Source of the DNA: Mycoplasmopsis sturni DSM 22021 | GTDB lineage: Bacteria > Bacillota_I > Bacilli_A > Mycoplasmatales > Metamycoplasmataceae | Length of the DNA stretch: 64,000 nt | Direction: 5' to 3' | Assembly (NCBI RefSeq): GCF_000701485.1 | Contig: NZ_KL370785.1 | Coordinates: forward strand, 1 to 64,000 | In this document: in pieces, positions 10,286-21,800 of the stretch | Position numbering within the stretch: the first letter of the stretch is position 1 | How the letters are laid out: each line of letters begins with the position of its first letter | Notes under the pieces: generated by a model | The model's input: the letters and a program-made list of their open reading frames with translations, nothing else | Database searches by the model: none | What the model was told of the DNA's origin: nothing | Position numbers and translations under genes: made by a program

Positions 10286-10326
10286 AAAAAACATCATATG
10301 TCTGATAATAATATATGATGTTTTTT
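10286..10326. terminator. Strong hairpin with A and T arms
   Basis: AAAAAACATCATAT pairs with ATATGATGTTTTTT (10313-10326). It is a second terminator after the 716-residue gene and could act in both directions. Confidence 0.65.
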
Positions 10327-11094
10327 AATTTTTATAAATCTATCATTAATAATGTTTATTAATTGATATCTTAATCTTACAAACAATGCAAAAGAGAAGA
10401 ACTTTTTCATTATTTAAAAATATAACTTGTCTTAATTTATGAAAAATTTTCAAAACGAAAAATAATTTCTAGATCGCGATATTTTTATATCATAAAAATA
10501 ATTCATTTATTTAACAAAACACAAAATAAAATTTATAAATAATATAAAAATTTATTTTACTAATTCAATTTTATTGAACTATAAATTCACAAGAAACTAA
10601 TGAAGAAATTAAATAATATTTAATTGAAACACCAACAATAGATTTAAAAATTCAATTCTTTAGTTAAACTAAAAAATATTTTTCATAATTCTAATCCTAA
10701 TTTAGAAAAAATATTTAAATTTTATTTTTTATAGATTTATTCTATTAATGATACTTAATAGCTAAATATGACAATGTTAATTAAATATCTTTCGAAAAAA
10801 CTTTCTACTTTAGAATATATCGCATAATTATTAATATTTTTTATTAATTCATTTTATAAAGATACAAACTGAAATATAAAAGTTTTTACTTATATATTGG
10901 ATTTTAATTATTATAAAATACTAAATAGGTAGAAAATTATAATAATAGGAACATCTAAAAATCAATTTCTTTTTAGAAATATTATTATTGGTAAATTATT
11001 GGGATTCAAAATTTTTATTATTTTCTTATAAATTTGTTCAAACAATATTAAATAAATTATTCTGTTTTTTCAATTCTAATTTATACTAAAAGAT
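10327..11094. other. Gene-poor A+T-rich gap
   Basis: Nearly 770 bases with no frame I would call coding on either strand under code 4, and no RNA structure I recognise. It may be decayed sequence between the two surface-protein genes. Confidence 0.55.
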
Positions 11095-11122
11095 AAAAAA
11101 CGATGATAACAAGTTATCATCG
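11095..11122 (-). terminator. Terminator of the acidic-tail protein gene
   Basis: CGATGATAAC-AA-GTTATCATCG (11101-11122) is a perfect 10-bp stem. The A run just left of it becomes a T run on the minus strand. Confidence 0.75.
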
Positions 11123-11227
11123 TAATTTTAATATTCTTAAAAAACACCTTAATCAAAGGCATTGAAATTAGTATTGTAATTTATTTTATTTAATTTAATC
11201 TTTAATCCCAAAAGAATAAATTAAGAG

Positions 11228-12313
11228 TTATTTTTCTTGTTCAGCTTCTGATTCAGGCGACGTATTGTTTGCTGAAGTTTGAGATTGAGTTGAACTCGTT
11301 TCTTCCTGAGTTATTTTTTCTTCAGTTTTTTCATCACCCTCCCCACTAGTAGATTCTCTCGATTGTTCTTCGGTGTCGGGTTTTGTATTTTTTTCTTCTT
11401 TTCCTAGTTGTTCATTATCCTCTTTTTTATCAATTTTTCCTCGATCTTCATCAGAACTAGGTTCTTCATTAGGATTTGAAGGTGCAGACTCACTTGATCC
11501 TTCACTAGATTCAACAGAAGTATCTTCATGATCTTTTTTTCCAGATTCTTCTAATTGTTTAACTGTAGTTTCTGTTTCTTTATCAATATTCTCATCTTTG
11601 CCTTGATTAGCGGTTGTTGATTCTTCTACATTAGTTTCGGTTTCATTAGATTTTTGTGATTCTTCTTTTGGATCTTTACTTGGTTGAGCAACATCTTCTT
11701 TTTCTTTTAATTCCGGATGTTCTTTAATATAATTTTCTTCAACTACTAATGCATATTCTTTAATTAATCTATCGTTATTTATTTGAAAGTCTTGAATAGA
11801 AAGTTTGTAACTTCCGCTATTATAAAAGAAAATCGAATCTTTTTGATTTCTCAGTTGTTTAAGTTTTTCAGCCATTTCGTTTTGATCACCAATTTGTAGA
11901 GCTAAATTTAATTCTAAAACTTTTGCATAAAAGTCTTTTAGTACTTTAACTTGTTTTTTAAACTCTTCTTCAGTTACTTTTCCTTCAGATATGTATTTAA
12001 CTGAATCTTTTTCTAATTTTTCAAAAAATTCATTATAAGCATCAGCACGATACAAAGGAGAATATAAAGGAAGTTTTGTGATTTCTTCTTTTAATTCATT
12101 AGATGCTTTTGTTACATCAATTTCTTTATTGGAATCACTTGTATTTAACGAAGTAGAAGTTTCAACTGAAGTTTCATCTTTTTCTTTTATTTCTTCCCTT
12201 TCATCAATTTCTTTGTTTAATTCTGGTTTCCGGGTAATTACACTAGCCGAAACTGCAACCGCAACAGGAACTATAGCAGCGCTCACGGCTAACAATTTAT
12301 ATTTTATTTTCAT
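11228..12313 (-). CDS. Secreted or anchored protein with long acidic tail
   Basis: This encodes 361 residues and the family is not recognised. An N-terminal signal sequence (MKIKYKLLAVSAAIVPVAVA) has no lipobox Cys, so it may be cleaved or serve as an anchor. A helical middle part (about residues 60-200) contains short hydrophobic heptads. From about residue 205 to the end the protein is low-complexity and dominated by Glu, Asp, Ser, Thr, Lys and Gln, probably disordered and strongly acidic. AAGGA precedes the ATG by 8 bases. The stop is followed on the minus strand by a clear hairpin terminator. The gene is transcribed alone. Its role could be adhesion or charge masking at the cell surface, but nothing in the sequence proves that. 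Confidence 0.8.
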   Translation of the reverse strand: MKIKYKLLAVSAAIVPVAVAVSASVITRKPELNKEIDEREEIKEKDETSVETSTSLNTSDSNKEIDVTKASNELKEEITKLPLYSPLYRADAYNEFFEKLEKDSVKYISEGKVTEEEFKKQVKVLKDFYAKVLELNLALQIGDQNEMAEKLKQLRNQKDSIFFYNSGSYKLSIQDFQINNDRLIKEYALVVEENYIKEHPELKEKEDVAQPSKDPKEESQKSNETETNVEESTTANQGKDENIDKETETTVKQLEESGKKDHEDTSVESSEGSSESAPSNPNEEPSSDEDRGKIDKKEDNEQLGKEEKNTKPDTEEQSRESTSGEGDEKTEEKITQEETSSTQSQTSANNTSPESEAEQEK

Positions 12314-12840
12314 AATATCATTCCTTCTTATTTATTTAATCAAAAAGAAATTACGTTTTGATTAAATTTAATGTATTTTTATTTTTAGTGCTTTTTTAGT
12401 TTTATTTTTTATCTAATTAAAAACTAAAAAAATTCAATTCTTCTTTTAGGAAAACTTGTAATTTATAATTTTTACTTAGACTTAAATAATAAATTCACTT
12501 TCAGTACACATTTTAACAATTAATTTCTATTATATATCCTTATATTTAAATTATATTAGGAATATCATTATATTAAATATTTGAGCAAGCAGATAACCAT
12601 TTTTTAAACCGTTAAAAAAGTATATTCTTTTCTAAAACGTAAAAATTACTCTAAAAAGTCTATTTTTTAATCTTTTTCTTCTTTTTTAAAAAGTTTAACT
12701 AATACTGGAAAATTTTCACTTTTAACATAAGATAATCTTGTTTTATTATCAAAACATAATATTTATTGATTTTTAATTTGGCTTAAAACTAAGCACAAAT
12801 AGGACAATTTTAATAACAAAATTACATAAAATAAAGAAAC
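12314..12840. other. Noncoding A+T-rich spacer
   Basis: It separates the acidic-tail gene from giant gene A and contains the ribosome site of the former. I saw no credible gene on either strand. Confidence 0.55.
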
Positions 12841-12875
12841 AAAAAATGCTCATTTTCAATTTGAAAATGAGCATT
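12841..12875 (-). terminator. Terminator of giant gene A
   Basis: A perfect 15-bp inverted repeat (AATGCTCATTTTCAA at 12845-12859, its complement at 12861-12875) lies 10 bases past the stop codon of gene A. On the minus strand it is followed by a T run (the A run at 12841-12846). Confidence 0.85.
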
Positions 12876-12885
12876 AAAAAGTGTT

Positions 12886-15800
12886 TTACTTTTTACGTTT
12901 AGCAAGTGTGATAATAATTCCTAAAATAAGTGCTGAATTAGTTGCTAAAAAGACTCATCATAGGAATTTAAGATTTTCACTAGCAATTGACAACTCATCA
13001 AGATTTTGTTTCAAGACGCTTTTTAAAACATTTGAAACTCCACTTAAATCCAGTTGTTCTAATTGATCTTTAATACTTTTAAGTAGTTGTTTTTGGTCAA
13101 CGCGACCAGCAGCAATCTTTTTAAAGTAATTGAGATCGTTTAGTTGATTAGCTAAATTATTGTATTTTTTGAATTTTCCACGATTATTAAGATCTTCAAT
13201 TAAAGTATTAAAATCTTCTTGATTGAGATCTAAAAGATCTTCAACAAGTCCAATTTCATCTTGGCCTTGAGCTTGGTAAGCTTTTAATGAAGTATTAATT
13301 TGATTAATTAACTCATTAAGTTTAGGATATTGAGTTAAATTAATCAATTCAATAAGGTTTAATTCTTCTTCTAATTTAGCTTTTATTTCTAAATATTCTT
13401 TTTGTTGAATATCAGAATTACGATATTTTCTTAGTGCATCTAATAAGGCGTGCAACTGTTGAATAGCTTTTTTAGTTTTAACGAAATTATCAGTTTGGAC
13501 ATTTAGATCATTTAAGTGTTTAATAATTGACTCAATTTGACTAACTAATTTAGGATCATTATTATTAAAATATTGTTTTTCTTTTTCGATTAATTGATTA
13601 ATTGAATCGGAAATATCTTTTACTTTTTCAAGTGCATTAATTTTTTCATCTAAGTTGTTTTGGTTGTGAATATGATCTTTAATTACTGGTTTTTCATTAT
13701 CTATTAAGCCATCTAAATGATCAACAATATCATTAATGGTTTGGTTCTGTTTGAGTTTGATTTGATCAATAAGTTCTTGCACCTGTTCTTTATTTAAATT
13801 AGCATCTTGGTTCCCATTAATTGGGCGGTTATTTAAAGTATCAAGTGCATCTTGAATTGCTTTTTCAAAAGCATTTCGAGTTTCTTGGGAAGCATTGTGA
13901 TATGCAAGCGTGTTTTTAAGTTTTTGTGCATCATCTTGAGTTTTAGATAATTCATCCATTTTGTAATCAAGTTCATTAGCTTCATCTTGAATTTGGCTTT
14001 GGCTTTTTTGGTCTTCAAGAGCATTACTAATAATTTGTTCTTTAAAGTAATGTTTTTGATCATCATTTAAATGAGTGAGTTGGTTTATTTTATCAACAAG
14101 TTCTTTTTTAGTTTGATTATCATTTTTAGCTTGGTTAAAAATCTCACTAACTTGTTTTTCATTAGCTGTTTTAGTTAATGCATCTTTAAATTTATCTTTT
14201 TCTTCTTTTGAAAGATATTCAAGCTGATCAATTTGATCTTTTAAATTATTAATCTTGTTATTTTGCTCAATAACTTTATTAATGGTATCTTTGATGATTC
14301 TATTTAATTCATCAACTTGAGCTTTATTTCACCCTGCAGCTAAAGCTTCATTTTGATCTTTTGGTTTTGGAGCATTGTTTTGATTTCAAATAAGTTCTAA
14401 ATTATGATCATTGCTTGTAATATCTGAGATGTTTTTATGTAAATCTTTTGCTACATTTAATGCATGTTCATAAGCATTTTGTATTTCTTTTGAAATTTGG
14501 TTATATGCTTGTGATTCTTTTATTTCTTGTTCTTGAGCTATTAAGTCTTGATTTTCTTGCATTGACTTATCTAATTTTTTTGCTTGGTTAATTACTTGCT
14601 CAGGAGTAGTCAATTCTGGGCTTGCTTTATGTAAATCATCACTAATTAAGGTTTGAGAGGTTAAAGAATCCTTAATTGCTTGTTTAAGTAATTCTTTTTG
14701 ATCTTCATTAAGATATTTGAAGTTTTGTTCAACACTATTAACAAGTGGTTTTTTAATTTGTTCAATTTGTTCGCTAATTTTTTGTTGCTCCACAACTTCA
14801 TCAGCAGTTTTAGCTTGTTTGATATTATCTAGTAATTTTGCTTGTTCTTCTTTAGAAAGATATTTATTGTTATTAATTGATTCTTTTGCTTTATCTACTT
14901 TTTGAGCAAAATCATTGATTTTATTCTTTTGATTTTCGATAATTTGAATTAATTCTTCAACTTGTTTTTTATCTCATTGAGCAGCATGATTACTATTATC
15001 ATCATTTGAATAATCAGGTTTTAAGGCCTCATTGTTATCTCAAACTTTAGCAATACTTTCGCTTAAATAACTCTTATTATTAGCTAGCTTGTTAGCTGAG
15101 TCAATAGCATCTTGATAAAATTGCTTATCTTCTAAGATTGCTTTATTAAAACTATCTGAGTTAATGAAATTATCTTCAGTTAAAGCTTTTAAATATTCCA
15201 TAGATACATCTAATTCGTGAGCTTGGTTTTGAACTTGAGAACTGGTAAGTGCATCTGGATGCTTTGCTTTAACATTTTGAGTTAAATCATTTTCATCAAA
15301 GACACTACTTATAATTTCTTCTCTAATTCGATTTCTTTGATCCTCATTAAGATGTGGGAATTTGACTTGAGAATTTTCACTTACATGAGCAAGGACTTCA
15401 TTTACAAGTTTTTCTTTTGCTTGATTTACTTGTTCAATTCGTGCTTTGATTGTGTTGATTTGCTCAACTGTTTGAGCTTGATTAAGTTGCTCTTCAAAGC
15501 TCTCTTTTTCATCTTGTGAAAGGAATTGAGCTTGATTTAATGAATCATTGGTTGCTTGTTTAGCTTTTGCAAATTCACTGAGCTTATCTTTTGCCTGGTC
15601 AATTAAGCGTTGCAATTCTTCAACTTGTTCTTTAGTTCATGCTGCTGAATTATTAACATTAGTTTGATCAAGATTTACCTGGTCATTTGAATTAATCGGT
15701 AAATTAGCATTATTAGTGTTTCAAGTATTTTTAATCTTATCAACTTGTGATTTATTATTAGCTAAATCTTTAGCTGCTAAAATTGCATCATCATAAGCTT

Positions 15801-18800
15801 TTTGCAAGCTTGATGATGAGTTACTATAATCGCTTTCAAGGTGCGCTTGCTCAGCTTGAGCTACTTTATTGGTTAATTTTTTCATTGCTTCATTAAGCAT
15901 TTGGGCATCTTGATTAACTTTTGAAACTTTTTCTTGATCTGTTAACTGATCTTTAATAGCGCTAGTTTGAGTATCTAAAATAGCATTTTTAATTGCTTGT
16001 TTAACCTCTTTTACTTGATCTTTGTTTAAATTTGGATAAGTTTGGACGACATTATTAATTAAGTTGCCTTTTTCATTATTAATACTATTAGCTTGTTCTT
16101 TAAGATTATTAAATTCATCAATTGAAGTGGCATTTTGAGCTTTTTCTTTTAATGCATCTTGCTCTGCTTTTGCTAAGTATGCCATTTGATCAATGCTATT
16201 AATTAAATCTTGACGTTGGTGAGCTTCCTTAGCTAAGGTTTGAAGCGCATTTTTAATTAATTGATTTAACTGATCTACTTGAGCTTTATTTCATGAAGCA
16301 TCACTTGGTGAGGTAACATTATTATCTCAACCAGGAAGATTTGAATTAGCTGGATTGGTATTTTGTTCTAATTCTTGAGCTGCTTGAATTAATTTATCAT
16401 AAACTTCTTTTGAAGCTTGCGAAGCATCTCCGTATGTTTTTGGATTTGTTTTAATTAAATCTGAATTATCAGCATAATCTTTTAAAGTTTTCATTGAATC
16501 ATTTAAATTATTAGCTTGCGTTTGTACTTGTTCAACTTTAGCTGGACTTTGGTCTTGAACTTTAGAATTTAAAGCTTCTTGAGCAATTAAAGTATTTTCT
16601 AAAATTGCATCTTTAACAGCTTGCTTGATAGTTTCTTTTTGAGAATCATTTAAATTTACATAATTTTGACCAACTTGATCAATAATAGATTTCTTATTAG
16701 CATCAATTGCATTAGCTTCATTATTAATATTATCTAACGAACTAATTGAAGTAGCTTCTTTAGCTTGTTTAGTTAAAACTTCTTTTTCTTGTTGAGAAAG
16801 ATTTTCTTTAGCATTGATATCACCAATAACTTGTTGTAATTTATCATTATGGGCTTTGATTGCTTCTTTAGTATGTTCAATAATTTGAGCTAAATTATCA
16901 ACTTGTTCTTTGGTTCAATTTGCACCAGTTGAATCTTCTGATTGAGTTGGTTTTGCTACATTTCCTCAGATTTCATCAGCAATTCCCTCTAGCGAAGAAG
17001 AAGGAGAAGTCACATTAGTAACTTTTTTAGCAGCTTCTGTAGCTTTTTGGAAAAGATTTTTCAACTCTTCTGGTGCATTGTTAAATTCTTCAGATTGATC
17101 ATAAGCGTTTTGTTCATTTTGCGGATCTTTAAGATCTGTTTTATCTTTTAGCACTTTCATTGCAGCATCAAGATCTTGAGCTTGTTGTTCAATAGTATTA
17201 GTTAAAGGATTGCTTGAATTATTAATTTTTTGGTGATTTGATTGCTTAATTTGATCTTTATAGTATTGTTTTTGCACATCATTAAGATTATTTAACTGAT
17301 CAATTCTGCTACTTGCTGATTGTTTGTCGTTATCAGTTTGCCCTGCTTTATTTGAAATTGAATAAATTTCATTTTTAGCTTGTTCATATCTAGTTTGATC
17401 ATTTTGAGTACTTGTTTGATCATAATTACTTAAAACATCATCTAGTTGTTTTTTGAAATGATTTTTTTCATCTTCAGATAAATATTGTTTTTGATCAATA
17501 CTTTCTTTTACATCATTAATTTTATTAATAAGATCCTGGCGATTAGTTAAATAACCACTATAATTTGCTTCATCATTTTTAAGGACTTCTCAGTTGGTTG
17601 GTCGCTCAAAATTCATTTGCCTTAATACATTAGCTGTTTCGCTGTTTTCTGAAGGTAAGTTAACACGATAAAGTTCGTCTTGGGTTTTAGCAGTATCATA
17701 ATCATAAGGAACCTCGATAGTACCATTTTGATTATTTTTTTCAATAATATCCCGTTTAACTCTTCCACGAACCTTATTTGAAGCTTCAACTTGTTGATCA
17801 AAAATAAAGCTATCATTTTGCACATCAGTAGGTAAAAGACTTGTCTTTTGGTGTTCGCTTGGGTTAATTAATGCTTCTTTAACAATCATTTGTAATGCAT
17901 CAAGTCTTTGACTTTCGGTTTGGAACCCCTCCACTATTGCATAATAAAACTTTGAAATTGGTTTTTGATGATTAGCATCTTCGTGGTCTATATTGTTATC
18001 TTGAATTTGATATCCAACTAAGGTTCTACCGGTTAATTCGTCAAAACCCAAAATAGATTGATAAATTATTTGATAATGAGAATCTAAGTTTTGAAGTAAG
18101 AAATTATAATTTTGTACATTTTGGGCATCATTGTCACTTGCTAATGTTTGTATTTGATTATTTAAAGCATAAGTAACAACAACAGGGGAAGTCACTCCAT
18201 ATTTATTTAACTCATCTAAAGCTTTTTGATATGAAGTTTTAAATCCGCCTTCATTGAGGATAACTAATTTATTGGTTGATTTAACATTAGCTTTTAAATT
18301 TTTATTTTCAGCATGAGGGTCAAAATTTAATTCTTCAATAGTTTTATCAGTTTTGAAAAGAACTTCAACTTTTAAAGTACCTAATTTATCATTTGCTTCA
18401 AAAAGAGCGCTATCTCAATCAAGTAAGAATTTTTCTTGTGAATCTAATTGCGCAACAAAATCTTCTTTTTTAATTTGTGAAGGTAATTTAGTATTTTTAT
18501 TAATTTCAGGTTGTAGATACACTTGTGCAATTTGTTGATCCGTTTGTTGTGCTTGTGTAACAAGCGCACTAAGACGATCTTCTTCGGTAGCAAAACCATC
18601 AACTTGGGTTACTTTGGCAGATTCTGCTGAAGTTTGATGATTTTCAAGTCCTAAAATGTTTGATTTAAGTTTACCAATTATTACATTAACTGTTCCGTTA
18701 ATATCATTTTGGTTTACAAAAGTAATTCCCTGAGCAATTGCGCTAATTGGTTCATCAAAAACAAAACTTTGTTTTTCTGGTTGATATCTTCCAATAACAC

Positions 18801-21800
18801 CATCAATAGTAATGCTTACTTTACTTGGATCAAAATGAGTTGCAGTTGGTTGAGTCTCTTTATCTTGATATTGTACAAGCGCTTTAGCTAATAAAGCCTC
18901 AAGACGCGAAACTTCATCATTTGCTTTAACAAAACCACTTGAAGCAAAGTGATGTGTATCACCTGAAGTAATATCTTGTAATCCTTTCCGTGTAGATTGA
19001 ATTACATATTGAGCACTTAAAGTTCCTTCGCCAGCTAGTGCTTGAAGCACGCGAATATTTGAACCAGTGTTGAGGTTATTTTCAACAGTTGCTTGATTGC
19101 TTGTATAAAGCGGATCTAAAAGATTAGTTAATTCATTTTTAGTTACTGTTGAAGATGAACGATTTTTATTTTCAAAATCAAGTGCTTTACCATTTTTTGT
19201 TAATTCAACTGAATTAATAACTTCATTTAAACGTTGGGCTTCGGTTTTAAAGCCAACTAGAGTATTTGTTTTATCTTCACTTTTTGCATTAATGCCGGCA
19301 ATTGTAGAAGAAAGTTTAACTTTGCTTTGTAATTGTCCATTTCTATCGTTAGCATTTGTAATTGGATCAAAAGTAATGTCATCTTTTTTGATTTGAACAT
19401 CTAAAGCATCAAATACATAAGCTTGTTTGTTAACATCTCAAGTTCCTTCAATAACTTTAGTTATACCATTTACATTTTCATTTAAAGTAATGGTTAATTC
19501 TTCTTTAAGTTGCTGTGGATTAACATTATCAAATTGAAGCATTCTAGAAGCAGCATTTTTTGCTTGAATATTTACAATTGAAATGTTGTTATTTAGACGG
19601 TTAATTTCTTGTTCATTAGTTACAAATCCATCAAAATTAAGTTTTTGTGTACTTTTTGATTTTTGTTCACTTAATTGAGCACGTGTTGATTGTATTTTGA
19701 ATTCAACAGTAATTCGACCATTTTGATCATTTTTAGTAACAACAAAATCGCTTCCTAAGTTTGGTAAATGTGAATCGCTACCTTGTAAAATCTGATTAAT
19801 AAGATTTTGAATTTCTAAATCAGTTACTTGAGAAGCACTTCTATGTTTGTTTTTAATATCTAAACTTGATAATTGAGCACTTTTTGTGCTTAATACTTCA
19901 TCTAAACGAGTTATTTCGGTTTTAAATCCGCTAAGATTTTGACTATTATGAGTTGATTTAATTCCTTCAACGCCAACAACTGTTCCGGTATATCCTTCTT
20001 TGGTTGTGGCTAAGTCAAAATTAATTAAAAGCGAACCGTTAGCATCATTTGCGTTAGTAATTGAATCAAAACTTAAGTTCTCAACTTTTAATTGAGGATT
20101 ACTTTGAGAATCATTTAACGCCCTAAAAATTCCATAAGCATCAGAAATATAATCTTGGTCATCTTTTGTTAAGGTAATAATGACTTTTGAAGGATCAAGA
20201 GTTTTGATTTGAGGATAAGCCAATTGAATGTTATTTGAATCAGTATAAGCAATTGATTTAACAACAAAGGCATTAACTCTTGCTTGTTCTTGAGCAGGAG
20301 TAGTAAATCCTATAATTTTATTTTTAGCTGTATTTTCATTAGCTAGTGTACTTGATGTGGTTGATTTAACTTTAGGATTAACTACTTTAGTTGAAGTAAT
20401 TTGGTAATTAACTTTAAGTACTCCAGTTTCATTATTTGAATTTAAAATAACATCGTCAGCCTTAATGGTCATATTTTGACCTTTATGGTCGCTTAACTTA
20501 AGAAGTTCTTCATTTAAACGAGCAGCAATTTCTTCTTTAGAAATTGTACTTGGTAAACGATCTTTATTATTTAAAAGATTCTCGAGAACATTATTATTTT
20601 GCAGATCCAAAATGACTTCATTTAACCGTTGTGCTTCAGTTTTAAAGCCATTAATTTCTTTTGTTGCTTGCGCTTTAATATCCAACTTATCTTTAAAATC
20701 ATCTCTAGTTGAGGTGATGGTAAAGTTAATATTTGTTTTTCCTTGAATTGGATCATTATTAATAAAGTTATCTAAAGTTAATTTTAGATGTTCTTTGGTA
20801 AAGGTTCCATCTTCTTGTTTTGCTCATCCATCATTGGTTAATGATTCTTCTAAGTGAGTTTTATGTAAAGTTTCATCTTGGTATGGAATAATTGAGCCCT
20901 TACCTTGATAATCTAAAATAGCCAAAAGTTGATTTTTAGCATCATCAAGCTCTTTTTGAACTTTTGTGGTTGTTATAAATCCATTTGAAGTTACTGGAGT
21001 AGTAAAATCAGCGGTTTTAACTTCTTCAAAAACATGTTCATGTTTTGATTTGAGCTTATATTTAAGATCTTGAATTTCGCCAGTTGCATCATCATAATTT
21101 AAAGATAAATCAACAACTTGAACTTGTGCATTTAAATTCTTATCAAAGAAATCTTGAAGACGTCTTTGTAATTCCTCTTTTGTAAATTGTGAAGCAATAC
21201 GTTCTTTGTTGGTAGCTTTAATAATACTTTGATCATTATTTGTCCCATCAATAATAGGTAAAGCAACATCCTTTGAAGTTCCTTGAACAATTTCATCAAG
21301 TCTTTGTCTTTCGGTTTTAAATTCTGAAATTGTTTTTGTTTCTCCTGAAAGTTTAGTATCTTGGAACTCCTCAAAGAGACTTTCAATATCAAATAGAACC
21401 TTAACTTTTCCGCTAACAGGATCAGCTTCACTAAATCTTAAATTAGTAATTTTAGCTTTAACATCTTCGTTATTATTAACTCAATTATCACCTTGTTTTT
21501 CTCAACCGCTTGGTAAAACAATTTTATCAAGACTTAAATTCGAATCTTGATAAGGGATAAGACTTTGCTTATTATCATAATTAAATTCAAAATTGTTAAT
21601 AATATTTGAAAGTCTTGTTCCTTCGTTACTTGGGGTTCTAAATCCTGTGATATCTTCCGGATTAGTCTGAAGAGTTGAATAAACTGTGTTTAATCCTTCT
21701 TTGGTTGATTGCAATTTATAAGTAATATGACTAATGGTTCCATTACCATTATCAACGCGTTGAACCATTTCGCCATGGTTTTCGTATGTTCCGGTATTTT

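Noticed and set aside
12078-12365. Plus-strand frame across the start of the acidic-tail gene
   Set aside because: Lies opposite the signal-sequence region of the real gene and has no supporting features.
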